Part shown: piece by piece, positions 1 through 9,171 of the stretch
Layout of the letters: each line of letters begins with the position of its first letter
Numbering within the stretch: the first letter of the stretch is position 1
Assembly (NCBI GenBank): GCA_020637395.1
Contig: JACJWA010000002.1
Coordinates: 124,001-188,000 of the forward strand
Direction: 5' to 3'
Source of the DNA: Calditrichota bacterium
GTDB taxonomy: Bacteria; Electryoneota; RPQS01
DNA: 64,000 nt
Notes under the pieces: generated by a model
Seen by the model: only the letters and a program-made list of their open reading frames with translations
Told to the model about the DNA's origin: nothing
Databases searched by the model: none
Program-made: the position numbers and the translations under genes

Positions 1-865
1 AGAATCGTGCAGGCAAGTCACTCTTCGGCTGACACACTTTCGCGATTTCTGTGTCAATCAAAAGCGGCAGAATCGGGTGATAAAACGGCGTCGTGATAAC
101 TTCCAACTGCCCACTCGCGAGGAGCCGTTGATGCACCGGCACAACTTCCTCGGCCACCCGCACAGCTTCCGCCGCCAATCGGTTCGCGTCCCGCTCGCTG
201 AAGTGCTTCTTGTCTCGAAGATAGAACTTACCGTTACGCTCTTCGATCAAGTCCGTCAGGTCCACGTCAATCGCCGCTTTCCCCCGCAGAAAATCCGGAT
301 CAAAATGCGCCGCGAAAAACCACGCCTTAATGTCTCGCATATCGTCAATCGTCAACGAGTCACGCGGAATCTTGCGCAGCGCCTCATACTGCGGAAAGTT
401 CGCAATCTGAATCTCCGAAATCCCGAACGCATTCCACGGCTCATACAAGAGCTTTGCGCGATCCGCATCCGTGAACGTATCAGTCGGCTTCAGAGCCAAA
501 TCCATCCACGGGTCCGTGCGCAGCCCGCTGTTGAAATACGCCGCCGCATTGATTTCGCGAAATCCATCTTCTCCCCGCGACACAAACGGACCAAGCCGGT
601 TGACATAGTATTCCTGCAATTGATAGAGCAGGGAGGAGGTTAGATTGATCGTCGCGTGAATATCCGGGTACTGCTCAAGCAGCGCCGCCATGTCATAATA
701 ATCCTTCGTCGCATGCGTGCGCACCCACGGACCGCTCAGCTCGTCCGTCTCCGGATTCAAATACAGCGGCTGATGCTGATGCCAGATGATATTCAGATAG
801 AGTTTGCCCGCAGTCGCCATGGAAACCGAAGTCAATAGGAGAAAAAGTGAAACAAGGAAACGCAT
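1..865 (-). CDS. GH57 family glycoside hydrolase, secreted (partial)
   Basis: Glycoside hydrolase family 57 enzyme (alpha-amylase/amylopullulanase-type retaining glucanases). The reading frame is open from an ATG at 865 to the window edge, giving 288 codons of the N-terminal part; the C-terminus is missing. A signal peptide (MRFLVSLFLLLTSVSMATAG) is followed at once by IIWHQHQPLY, the N-terminal HQP signature of GH57, and later by PFYHPILPLL, also typical of the family. The catalytic Glu and Asp lie in the missing part. It begins 12 nt after the stop of the ABC ATPase gene with no clear Shine-Dalgarno sequence, so it is probably the last visible gene of the starch operon. The signal peptide suggests periplasmic or extracellular action on alpha-glucans. 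The exact substrate cannot be told. Confidence 0.88.
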   Translation of the reverse strand, partial: MRFLVSLFLLLTSVSMATAGKLYLNIIWHQHQPLYLNPETDELSGPWVRTHATKDYYDMAALLEQYPDIHATINLTSSLLYQLQEYYVNRLGPFVSRGEDGFREINAAAYFNSGLRTDPWMDLALKPTDTFTDADRAKLLYEPWNAFGISEIQIANFPQYEALRKIPRDSLTIDDMRDIKAWFFAAHFDPDFLRGKAAIDVDLTDLIEERNGKFYLRDKKHFSERDANRLAAEAVRVAEEVVPVHQRLLASGQLEVITTPFYHPILPLLIDTEIAKVCQPKSDLPARF

Positions 866-877
866 CTTGAAAAAAGG

Positions 878-1951
878 TTACGCCTGCGCGAGCGAAGCTT
901 CGTTGCCCGCGTCAAAATAGTGAACTGCATTGGGATCGAAGAACACCGGCAGCTTGCTGTCCGGAGCAGCCTCAGTCCGCGGATCGCACCGCACAATCAG
1001 CTCTTGATCTCCCGCGCGGCCATAGACCAAAAGCTCGTTCCCAATCGGCTCGATGACATCCACCACCAACTCAAAACTCACCGCGCCGTTCTGTCCGCGT
1101 CCCACCCCGACCTGCTCGGGCCGCAGTCCTAACACAATCTTCTCCGGACAATTCTTCTGCAAAGTCTGCGGCAGCGCAAATTTTAGCTGTCCTGACTTGA
1201 ACTCTCCGCCCTCGCGCTGACCCGCAACAAAATTCATCGCCGGCGAACCGATAAACCCCGCCACAAACTTGTTCGCGGGTTTGCGATACACATTCAGCGG
1301 CGTGTCAATCTGCTGAATCAGACCGTCTCGCAACACCACAATTCGCTCGCCCAAAGTCATCGCTTCAATCTGATCGTGTGTGACATACACCATCGCCGTT
1401 TTCAACCGCTTATGCAGTCGCGAAATCTCCGTCCGCGTATGCGCGCGCAGCTTCGCGTCCAGATTCGACAGCGGCTCGTCAAACAGAAACGCCGAAGGAT
1501 GCCGCACCACCGCGCGCCCCAAGGCCACACGCTGCCGCTGACCTCCCGAGAGCTCCTTGGGCTTCCGTTTCAAAAGATCGCCCAATTCAAAGAAGCTCGC
1601 CGCCTCTTTCACACGCTGATCAATGGTCGCCTCATCCGTCTTCCGCATTCGCAGACCGAATGCCATGTTATCATACACGGTCAGATGCGGATACAGCGCG
1701 TAACTCTGAAACACCATCGCAATGTCGCGATCCCGCGGATGCACCTGCGTGATATTCTTGCCGCCGATCCACACTTCACCCGAAGTCGGCGTCTCCAGTC
1801 CCGCAATCGTGCGCAAGATCGTGGACTTGCCGCACCCCGACGGCCCGACCAGCACCACAAACTCGTCCTCGCGCACCGTGAAACTGATGTCCGGCAGAAC
1901 AACTGTGTTGCCAAACTGTTTGCGGATATTCCGCAGTTCTATGCTTGCCAT
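878..1951 (-). CDS. Sugar ABC transporter ATP-binding protein (MalK/UgpC/MsmK type)
   Basis: ATPase subunit that energises uptake of maltodextrins or other oligosaccharides through an inner-membrane ABC importer. The 357 residues show Walker A GPSGCGKST (about 38-46), the signature LSGGQRQRVALGRA, Walker B FLFDEPLSNLDAKLR, and the H-loop in VYVTHDQIEAMTLGER. They are followed by a C-terminal TOBE/regulatory extension of about 120 residues ending in the MalK-like segment GLRPEQVGV. Length fits the CUT1 class. It lies 24 bp downstream of the debranching-enzyme gene and 12 bp upstream of the GH57 gene. No permease or binding-protein gene is visible, so this may be a shared MsmK-like ATPase whose partners are elsewhere. 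Confidence 0.93.
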   Translation of the reverse strand: MASIELRNIRKQFGNTVVLPDISFTVREDEFVVLVGPSGCGKSTILRTIAGLETPTSGEVWIGGKNITQVHPRDRDIAMVFQSYALYPHLTVYDNMAFGLRMRKTDEATIDQRVKEAASFFELGDLLKRKPKELSGGQRQRVALGRAVVRHPSAFLFDEPLSNLDAKLRAHTRTEISRLHKRLKTAMVYVTHDQIEAMTLGERIVVLRDGLIQQIDTPLNVYRKPANKFVAGFIGSPAMNFVAGQREGGEFKSGQLKFALPQTLQKNCPEKIVLGLRPEQVGVGRGQNGAVSFELVVDVIEPIGNELLVYGRAGDQELIVRCDPRTEAAPDSKLPVFFDPNAVHYFDAGNEASLAQA

Positions 1952-1975
1952 AAACCCTGTAGCAGTAAAGCGAAC

Positions 1976-4696
1976 CTATTGGCCAAGCGTACTCAGCCGG
2001 TCGTAAACATTTGATCCTCCGCCCAAATTCCCGCCGCCGCTCCAGCGCTCCGCCTGAGCGTTCACCGCGCGAAACTCTCCGATTCCCGCTCCGCCGTGAT
2101 CATCCTGCGCGCCGCACAAAACCGTCCACTCCCAGCTTCCGTCTCGCTCCGGGAAAAGTGACTTCGGTAAACAAAACGAAATCATCGAGCTAGTCACATC
2201 TCCAAACGCGTCTCGGTTCGTGCGCGGAATAAACTCTCCCAAAGTCTCTCCGAGCCCGTCTTCCACACGCACGCCGCCGCCCACATAAATCACGCGCGAA
2301 AACGGCGCATCCAAACTCAAGTTCGAGTTCGCGCCGACATCAGTCCGCGTCGCGTCACTCGTATGCAAACAGATCGCCGCGTACGTCAACTGAAATCCGT
2401 ATTCCGGATGCCACCCCGGTTGCGCGAGCTTCTCCGTCTGAATCTCAAACGAGTAGCTATCTTTCACGTCCCGCACTTCAAATCGCCGCAGATCCAAAAT
2501 TCCCGCCTCGAAATGCTCATCCGTCGGATACTCGTACGCGCCGTCACCCTTGTCATCTCCCGCCGGATCTTCCACCCGTTTCATCAGCAAGGAGAACGTC
2601 ACATCACACTGAGTATCCCGCCCCGTGAGCACTTCCCACTCCGGATCCTTCAGCGCGGCAAAGTCCAAAGTCTTGATCGGCGGCGCAAACGCAAGGTCCT
2701 TCGGTCCTTGGTCATAGGGCCAGCCCGCAAGCTTGAATTGCGCGGTCGGCTTTCCGTCAGCCAGCATATAGCCGTCTTTCGCGCGATAGACAATTCTCAG
2801 CGGCTCGGTCGTATTGATTTCACCCGTGATCCCGCGCATCACATCAAAAAACTTCACCGGCACCGAACGCGTCGGAGTCGCTTGCGCCTGAAGCTCAATC
2901 ACCGTCGAATCCGCAAACTGCTGCATCGCCACAAGCAAAGGTGTTCCGGAGCAATTCACACTCGTCCGCACCAATCCCCACTCAATCGGAATTCGCGGCG
3001 CAAACAACCAGAACGGATCGTCCCGCTGATACACCACCGGACGAATCCCCAGAAAATCCTGATACGTCGCGCGCAAATACTCAGCAAGGCTCCACGCTTG
3101 CGACGTCGTTCCCGACCATTGGATGTACTCATTCTCGGACCGCTTCACCGCATCAAACAATTCCGGCAGCGATCCGACCATGCCGCGTTCGCGCATGTGC
3201 CACGCTTCGTAGTCCATCATCTTGAGTGCAAGATCGCCGCGGCCCTCACGAATCAACAGCGATTTCGCCGGCCCGGAATTCCACACCCACACAATCCCCT
3301 GATGATATGCGTCATCCTTCGGATAGTGCCAATCCTGATGAAACGGATGAAAGCACGTATCCTCAGGACTCAAACTCAAGACGCCATGTTCATAGAACAA
3401 TTCGCTCGCGACTTTCTTCGTCACTGGTGCGGCGAGCTGCGGCGGCACGAGCGGCGTATAAGGTGCGGTGAACGCAAACATCTGATTGGGCCGCATCGTC
3501 GTGTCCGGCGTGCCGTCCGCCATCAAGCGGTCATAGAAATGATCCCGCGACGGCGCAATAAACTCCGCCAAAAAGTTCTTGCGAATCTTTTCGGCGGTCT
3601 CCTTCCATTTCGGATTCGGCTTATGCGTCATTCGCTGCGCGTTGTCTAAGCACGCGAAATGCAGCGCCTGAATCTCAATTGCGCGATTCCCGCGCGGCGT
3701 GTGCGGCCCGTCAGGACCCACCGCGTCCATCCACGTGTCCGCGTCGCCGTGCATCAAAAATCCGAAGCTGTCGCTCTTCTGAACCGCCGCATCGAGCGCA
3801 AACCGCATCGCGCCGCTGTCGGACAAAAGCGTATCCCACACCGCATAGTCGCCCGAGTAGATGCCGTATTCATAGACTTCGCGCATCCACCACGGCGTCC
3901 CGTCCGCCGTGTTGTAAACAATCTCTTCACCGGGCCGCACGCGATTCGGAATCCGTCCGTACGTCGGACTATTCGGATCGCGGTCAATCCAACCGGCAAA
4001 CCGCATCAACAATTTTCTCGCCGCGTCATAGTGCCCTGTCACCAAGAGTCCCGGCAGCGAGATAAACGTATCACGTCCCCAGCCCTCATTAAACCACGGA
4101 ATCCCGGCATAGAGCAAAGAATCGTTTTCAGCAAGCAATCCCAAAAGCTGAGCATGAGCCCAAAGCGTCATGCGCTCGATCTCGGAGTCATCGCACTGAA
4201 TCGAGCTCATTTCAATCTGCGAGTAGATCAGTGGCTTCGGCCATTGGATGTACGCGACATCCTTCATCGGATCTTCCTGAATCCATGACCCGCCTTCGAC
4301 GCGCACATGATTGCCCGAATAGACCAGCAGCGTGTCCTGAAAGAAGACATTCACATAGTGATCCTTCTTCCCGGGCCACGTCCACACAACATTGGACGGA
4401 TAAACATCGCACGTCGCATCATTCAGCAAAAGCGCCTTGCCGTCCGCATCAACAAACGTGAGCCGGTCAAGCACCCGGTTGCGCCGCACCCACAGCCCCA
4501 TCCATCCGCTGTCCCATTCGTCGCCCGTGAATCCGTAAAGATAGGTTCCCGTGCGATCGGCAAGCAGAAACGGACGACCCTCGCCGCGCGACGTTTCGAG
4601 GCGCAGCTCATTGACTCTCTGGACCGTGATCTCTTGCCCACCGGCAAACAGCGGCCCCGCAAGCACGAGAAGTGCCAGCGCAAAACGTAGAATCAG
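1976..4696 (-). CDS. Secreted glycogen-debranching-type amylo-alpha-1,6-glucosidase with glucodextranase C-terminal domain
   Basis: Predicted (alpha/alpha)6-barrel glucosidase of the amylo-1,6-glucosidase/GDE C family, acting on alpha-1,6 branches. Family landmarks are GWGRDTFISLPG (about residue 205), RIPNRVRPGEEIVYNTADGT, DADTWMDAVGPDGPHTPRGN (about 317) and HPFHQDWHYPKDDAYHQG (about 447). The C-terminal 200 residues, from AGDDKGDGAYEYPTDEHF (about 712), match the glucodextranase C-terminal (DOMON-like) module. The hydrophobic N-terminus (LRFALALLVLAGPLFAGGQ) is a signal peptide. The frame has no ATG, GTG or TTG between the upstream gene's stop and this peptide. I place the start at CTG 4694-4696, eight nt after AGGAG; an in-frame ATG at 4801 lies deep inside the amylase gene and is unlikely. 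It follows the amylase gene directly, so translation may be coupled. Confidence 0.8.
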   Translation of the reverse strand: MILRFALALLVLAGPLFAGGQEITVQRVNELRLETSRGEGRPFLLADRTGTYLYGFTGDEWDSGWMGLWVRRNRVLDRLTFVDADGKALLLNDATCDVYPSNVVWTWPGKKDHYVNVFFQDTLLVYSGNHVRVEGGSWIQEDPMKDVAYIQWPKPLIYSQIEMSSIQCDDSEIERMTLWAHAQLLGLLAENDSLLYAGIPWFNEGWGRDTFISLPGLLVTGHYDAARKLLMRFAGWIDRDPNSPTYGRIPNRVRPGEEIVYNTADGTPWWMREVYEYGIYSGDYAVWDTLLSDSGAMRFALDAAVQKSDSFGFLMHGDADTWMDAVGPDGPHTPRGNRAIEIQALHFACLDNAQRMTHKPNPKWKETAEKIRKNFLAEFIAPSRDHFYDRLMADGTPDTTMRPNQMFAFTAPYTPLVPPQLAAPVTKKVASELFYEHGVLSLSPEDTCFHPFHQDWHYPKDDAYHQGIVWVWNSGPAKSLLIREGRGDLALKMMDYEAWHMRERGMVGSLPELFDAVKRSENEYIQWSGTTSQAWSLAEYLRATYQDFLGIRPVVYQRDDPFWLFAPRIPIEWGLVRTSVNCSGTPLLVAMQQFADSTVIELQAQATPTRSVPVKFFDVMRGITGEINTTEPLRIVYRAKDGYMLADGKPTAQFKLAGWPYDQGPKDLAFAPPIKTLDFAALKDPEWEVLTGRDTQCDVTFSLLMKRVEDPAGDDKGDGAYEYPTDEHFEAGILDLRRFEVRDVKDSYSFEIQTEKLAQPGWHPEYGFQLTYAAICLHTSDATRTDVGANSNLSLDAPFSRVIYVGGGVRVEDGLGETLGEFIPRTNRDAFGDVTSSMISFCLPKSLFPERDGSWEWTVLCGAQDDHGGAGIGEFRAVNAQAERWSGGGNLGGGSNVYDRLSTLGQ

Positions 4697-4707
4697 AACA
4701 AAAGCTC

Positions 4708-7700
4708 CTATTTCATCAACACCAGTTTCTTGGTCTGCGTCACGCCGTCGGCCTGCAGCATCACAAAGTAAATGCCGCTCGACGCGTTCGCTCCGTCCCA
4801 CACAAACTCATGCACACCTGCCTGCATCACGTCATCCGCAAGCCGCGCGGTTTCTCGACCCAGCACGTCAAACACCCGAAGCGTCACCCGCGACGACTTC
4901 GCAAGCTCTAATGGAATCGTCACCACGGGATTGAACGGATTCGGATAAGGCGACAAGAGCTCCGTGGATTTCGGAATCGCCGGAAGCTCCCTCGTATCAG
5001 TAGAAAACACCGAATCCGAAATCACCCACACACGCCCCGAATAGGACGAAAGACTCGTAAAGATTGTCGTCAATTCAGAACCCACTCGCGTGAAATTCGC
5101 TCCTGTCGTAATCTCAGACACGACATACGTCGAATCCGGATGAATCCCGAGAAGTTCCGCGTCTAGATTCACATTCACCACCTGCGACGTCGAACTGAAA
5201 TTCCCCAGGAAAATCACCGGATCCATCCCTTCGCCCGTGCGCGCAAATGCGTAACACGGTCCCGGTGCATCCGTCGTCAAAAGATCAAAGTCACCCGTCC
5301 GCATCGCCGGCAGAAGCTTTCGCGCGTTCAGCAGGCGATAGTAATGCTGATAAAGATTGTTCGGATCGCTCCCCCAATTGATCACGCCGCGCTGCGACGT
5401 CTCGCCGATTTCCTGACCTGCATAAATCATCGGCACGCCTGGCATCGAAAGCAAAAGCTCACTCACGAGTTTAGTTTGTGCCGCGCTCTTGATCGTGATG
5501 TAGCGCGACTCATCGTGATTCTCCATGAACCGGAACGGATTCTTGTACTCCGGCCACGGGAATCCGTAGTTCGTGATCAAATCCGTCAGATTCGTGAAGC
5601 TCGGAATTGCCGGGAACATGTTCGTAAACGACGCCGGGCTCTCGTGATGCAAATTCCAGTCATACGTCATGTCAAAGCGGTTCTCGAAAATCGTAAAGTC
5701 ATTCGCACCCGCTTCGCCAAGCAGCATCACTTCCGGTTTGATCTTCTTCAGTTCGCGCCGCCAATCCACCCAGAACTGCGGCGTGCGCTGCATCGGCCCC
5801 CACGCCACGTCGCAGCGGTAACCGTCAATGTCAAACTCTTCGATCCAGTACTTGCACATGTCAATGTAGTACCGCGCCGTCTCCGGATTGTCCAGATTGA
5901 TGTTCGGCAGGGAAGACCAGTCGAAGTAATACGTATAGTTTCCGCTGCCGTCGCGGTCGTACCAATCCCAGTAGAAGGAATTCCGCCCGTAACGAATCGC
6001 GTCCTGCATGAACGGATGACCGATACCCGTGTGGTTGATCACCATATCCAAAATGATATGCAGCCCCACCGCGTGCGCGGCTTCCACCAATTCGTGCAGA
6101 TCTTCGTCCGTGCCGTAGTCTTGCTCAATCGTGTAGTAGTCCGTGATCTCGTACCCGTGATCCGACGGCCCCTCAAAAATCGGCATCAGCCAGATGCAGT
6201 TGAATCCGAGCTCCGCAATCCGCCCCACATCCGCCGTGATCGCATCCAATAGCGCGCTCGAAGAATACGCCCGCGGGAAAATCTCATACACCATCGCGTT
6301 GTCCACCCACTCCGCGCACTGATTGTTCAAGAACGCGCTCGCGTCATCGCCAACCACGCGCACAAACGTCCGCGCGCGCGACGAATTCTCTTCCGTGTCC
6401 GTCACAATCAAGTCAAAGTAGTATTCGCCATCCACGGTCGGCGTCGCAAAGGTCGTGATCGAACCGGTTGGATCGCTGAGCGTCACCGGAGCTGGATTGT
6501 CTTCGTCCACAATCCACTGATACGTCAGCGCATTTCCCTGCGGATCCGTGCTGCTTGTCGCGTTGAGCTGAATGCTCTCGCCGATATTCACCACAATCAC
6601 CGGAACCGGCGCATGATCAAGCAGCAGAGGGAAATTCATCTGCGCGCTGCGCCCCGTGTCCGCGTTCACGTCACGCGCAAACAAGGAGAACAAATTCTCA
6701 CCTTCCGTCAGCGTCACCGCCAGCGCAAAGCTGTCACCCGTCAAGGTCACGGGCAGCACTGATTCATTCTGCATCAGCCACACGTTCGTCAGCGCCTGCG
6801 CCGAGGTCACGCGTCCCTTGATGGTCTTGGATGCCACGCGCGTCTCCGCTCCGCGCGTCAAGATCTGACACAACGGCCCCGGATGCGCAACGTCCGGTCC
6901 GATATCAGTAGGCTCAATCGCCGCTAATCCACGGCCCGGTGCGTCCAGCGTGAACCGCCGTGTCAAGCCGTAGTTCTGCGAATTCTTCGCCTGCACATCC
7001 GCGGCCATGAAAAAAATCGCGTCAAACACATCCGGATCTTCTTCGCCGTCAAGTCCGCCTTCCGCAGCCGTCACTTCGTGCACATACCCTTCCGCCGCGC
7101 TTCCGGCCACAACACTCACGACCGTGAATTTCCACGCCGTCTGATAGTTGCCCAGCGCCGCTTCCAAATCGTGCACCGCCACAAAACAATCGTGCGCATT
7201 CGACGTCGCTTCAAAGCCAATTGCCGCGCCTTCCGCTCCGATGCTTCCGTAGTGAATCCGGTTGTGAACCGCCGGATCGAAGTACGCGCTGTTCGGCGAC
7301 ACCAGCGGAATAATCACACCGCCCGCCGCCAATCCTGCGACTTCATACTCCGCGTCGAGCCCTTCAATCGGACCATAGCTTCCGTCTTCGGTCGTGATCG
7401 TAATGATGGACATCGCATTGTCCGTCAGGCTTCCCCAAAAACGCGGGCGAATCTCCAGCGAATCACCGTCTGAGTAAGAGTAAATTCCAAAGTCCCGCAA
7501 GTCCACGGATTCCGCGGTCGTATAAAGCTTGTCGTTCTTCGGATCCACTGCGTTGTAGCCGTTGCCGGGACTGTCATCAAAGTAGTACATCAAGTAGCGC
7601 GTCGAAACTCGCCCCGCACTGTCCGTCGCCTGAATGGACACGTCGCCATAAAGCGTGTTGTCCGGAAATTGAAAACTCAATTCACCCGTCGCCGCATTCC

Positions 7701-8919
7701 AATCCGGCGTCACCGTCGGTCCATTCACACGCACCACCGGCGTCCCGGAAATTCCTGGTCCCAAATCTCCGCCACGCACCTTGCACGTCAACGTCGTCGG
7801 CACGCCAAACTCAAAGATTCGATTCTCGCCCGGCTCTATATCATAGACTTGAGGCAGACTGTCCAGCTCCACAGTCAAGAGTGAGTTGTTGAACCCACCC
7901 GGTGCGTTACGCGGATTGTCCGGATCAATCTGCCAGTTGTTTCCATTGATTACAAATTTGTATTCCAAATCCCCCGCCGGAATCGCCACCTCGCCCCAGC
8001 GATTTCCGTACTCATCCACATTCGTCAGCGGCGTCGCTCCCGTATTCCAGCCGTTGAACGTCCCCGCCAAATTCAAACTGTTGATCTGTCCGCTGAACTG
8101 CGAAAATGCCGAGCGCGGATCAAACCTGAATATCGCATGCGAAAATTGAGGAACCGGCGGCTCCTCAAGAAAAATGTTCCAATTCTGATTGCTGTTATTA
8201 TCCCAATTCGTTCCGTCCGTCGTCACATAGTGAATCGAATAGATCGTATCCAAAGACTGCATCGTCACGCTGAACAAACCGTTTCCAAGATTGATCATCG
8301 GCGTGCGCGCCGCCGAACCCTGCGCAACGGTACCCTCGGGCCACATCGCTTGCGGCGGAAGTCTCCAATTTCCGTGCCCCGATTCGTTCACACCCCAATG
8401 CAAAATCACACTCGTCGCGCCGTTCGGCAAAGTCCCCGGCACGGCGTCATAATAGATCGTAACCTCATCGCCCGGCTCAGGTTGTTCCGGCGACCACCAC
8501 GACACCGTTCCTTCCGCCAGAAACTGCACGCTCCAGTTGTTGCCCGAGTTGTTGTCCCAGTTGTTTCCGCGATCCGTAAACACAAACGCGATCGCTTCAA
8601 TCTCCGGTGTGAAATCCACCGTCACCGACCACACCTGATTGCCGCCGTTCGTCATCGGACTTTGCAGCGCGACATTGTCCGTATGCAATTGCGATCCCGC
8701 GGGCCAAATGGATTGCGGCGGCGTGCTCCAGCCTCCGTTCTCCGCAAGAATGCCCCAGTGCATCCAAACCTGCGAACCGTTGTCCGGCAATGCTCCGGCG
8801 ATGGCGTCATAGTAGAACGTGACGATGTCGCCTTGACGCGGAGCCGCGGGTTCCCACCACGCCGTTTGCGCAAAGAGCGAAGTTGCGAAAGTCAGGAGCA
8901 AAACGGCTATTCTAATCAT
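4708..8919 (-). CDS. Secreted multidomain alpha-amylase family (GH13) enzyme with starch-binding modules and T9SS sorting domain
   Basis: Large (1403 aa) extracellular alpha-glucan hydrolase. Order: signal peptide 1-18; two tandem starch-binding-like modules (about 19-135 and 136-250, each with a WWxPxxPxxGDxVTxYYDA start); a glycogen-binding CBM48-like module with LNLAGTFNGWN (about 280); an Ig-like segment; a DOMON-like region (about 465-700); a PKD-like domain (about 778-870); then the GH13 barrel. Catalytic residues are the Asp of GYRCDVAW (about 1033), the Glu of LLGEAG (about 1060) and the Asp of ENHDES (about 1133). The last 80 residues, from SPYPNPFNPVV, are a T9SS type A sorting domain, so it is probably cell-surface attached or released. 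Start ATG is preceded by AAGAGGTG. It is the core degradative enzyme of the starch locus; amylase versus neopullulanase specificity is not resolved. Confidence 0.93.
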   Translation of the reverse strand: MIRIAVLLLTFATSLFAQTAWWEPAAPRQGDIVTFYYDAIAGALPDNGSQVWMHWGILAENGGWSTPPQSIWPAGSQLHTDNVALQSPMTNGGNQVWSVTVDFTPEIEAIAFVFTDRGNNWDNNSGNNWSVQFLAEGTVSWWSPEQPEPGDEVTIYYDAVPGTLPNGATSVILHWGVNESGHGNWRLPPQAMWPEGTVAQGSAARTPMINLGNGLFSVTMQSLDTIYSIHYVTTDGTNWDNNSNQNWNIFLEEPPVPQFSHAIFRFDPRSAFSQFSGQINSLNLAGTFNGWNTGATPLTNVDEYGNRWGEVAIPAGDLEYKFVINGNNWQIDPDNPRNAPGGFNNSLLTVELDSLPQVYDIEPGENRIFEFGVPTTLTCKVRGGDLGPGISGTPVVRVNGPTVTPDWNAATGELSFQFPDNTLYGDVSIQATDSAGRVSTRYLMYYFDDSPGNGYNAVDPKNDKLYTTAESVDLRDFGIYSYSDGDSLEIRPRFWGSLTDNAMSIITITTEDGSYGPIEGLDAEYEVAGLAAGGVIIPLVSPNSAYFDPAVHNRIHYGSIGAEGAAIGFEATSNAHDCFVAVHDLEAALGNYQTAWKFTVVSVVAGSAAEGYVHEVTAAEGGLDGEEDPDVFDAIFFMAADVQAKNSQNYGLTRRFTLDAPGRGLAAIEPTDIGPDVAHPGPLCQILTRGAETRVASKTIKGRVTSAQALTNVWLMQNESVLPVTLTGDSFALAVTLTEGENLFSLFARDVNADTGRSAQMNFPLLLDHAPVPVIVVNIGESIQLNATSSTDPQGNALTYQWIVDEDNPAPVTLSDPTGSITTFATPTVDGEYYFDLIVTDTEENSSRARTFVRVVGDDASAFLNNQCAEWVDNAMVYEIFPRAYSSSALLDAITADVGRIAELGFNCIWLMPIFEGPSDHGYEITDYYTIEQDYGTDEDLHELVEAAHAVGLHIILDMVINHTGIGHPFMQDAIRYGRNSFYWDWYDRDGSGNYTYYFDWSSLPNINLDNPETARYYIDMCKYWIEEFDIDGYRCDVAWGPMQRTPQFWVDWRRELKKIKPEVMLLGEAGANDFTIFENRFDMTYDWNLHHESPASFTNMFPAIPSFTNLTDLITNYGFPWPEYKNPFRFMENHDESRYITIKSAAQTKLVSELLLSMPGVPMIYAGQEIGETSQRGVINWGSDPNNLYQHYYRLLNARKLLPAMRTGDFDLLTTDAPGPCYAFARTGEGMDPVIFLGNFSSTSQVVNVNLDAELLGIHPDSTYVVSEITTGANFTRVGSELTTIFTSLSSYSGRVWVISDSVFSTDTRELPAIPKSTELLSPYPNPFNPVVTIPLELAKSSRVTLRVFDVLGRETARLADDVMQAGVHEFVWDGANASSGIYFVMLQADGVTQTKKLVLMK

Positions 8920-9025
8920 ACTGGGTCACCTCTTAAGGGCAGGGCGGGGCGCAGACAACAGCCTGCGCCCCGTCCCGTGTTAAACTTCAATCTCTTCCTA
9001 CTCTTACTCCGAGCAGCGTCACTTT

Positions 9026-9058
9026 CCCCGAGCAGGGTCTCCAGACCCCGCCGGAACG
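9026..9058. repeat. Family A dispersed hairpin repeat
   Basis: A copy of the CCGAGC...GCCGGAA element with the short loop type (GCAGGGTCTCCAGACCCCGC), lying between the amylase gene and the family B array. The rest of 8920-9171 holds the amylase ribosome-binding site and no gene. Confidence 0.85.
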
Positions 9059-9069
9059 CCCGGCTCACG

Positions 9070-9168
9070 CGTCAGCGCAACCGGATCCAGCGTTCACGCT
9101 GGCGTCAGCGCAATTGGGTCCAGCGTCTACGCTGGCGTCAGCGCAATCGGGTCCAGCGTCAACGCTGG
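9070..9168. repeat. Three tandem 33-bp hairpin units (repeat family B)
   Basis: Three contiguous 33-bp units (9070-9102, 9103-9135, 9136-9168), each ending in CCAGCGT-NN-ACGCTGG. The 7-bp arms are identical in all units while the central dinucleotide is TC, CT and CA. The array ends 3 nt from the stop codon of the starch-binding protein gene. Single copies occur at 28594-28625 and 35534-35568, also against stop codons. Confidence 0.9.
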
Positions 9169-9171
9169 CGG

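Noticed and set aside
9070..9168. Possible CRISPR array
   Set aside because: The three 33-bp units are contiguous with no spacers, differ at several positions, and there are no cas genes.
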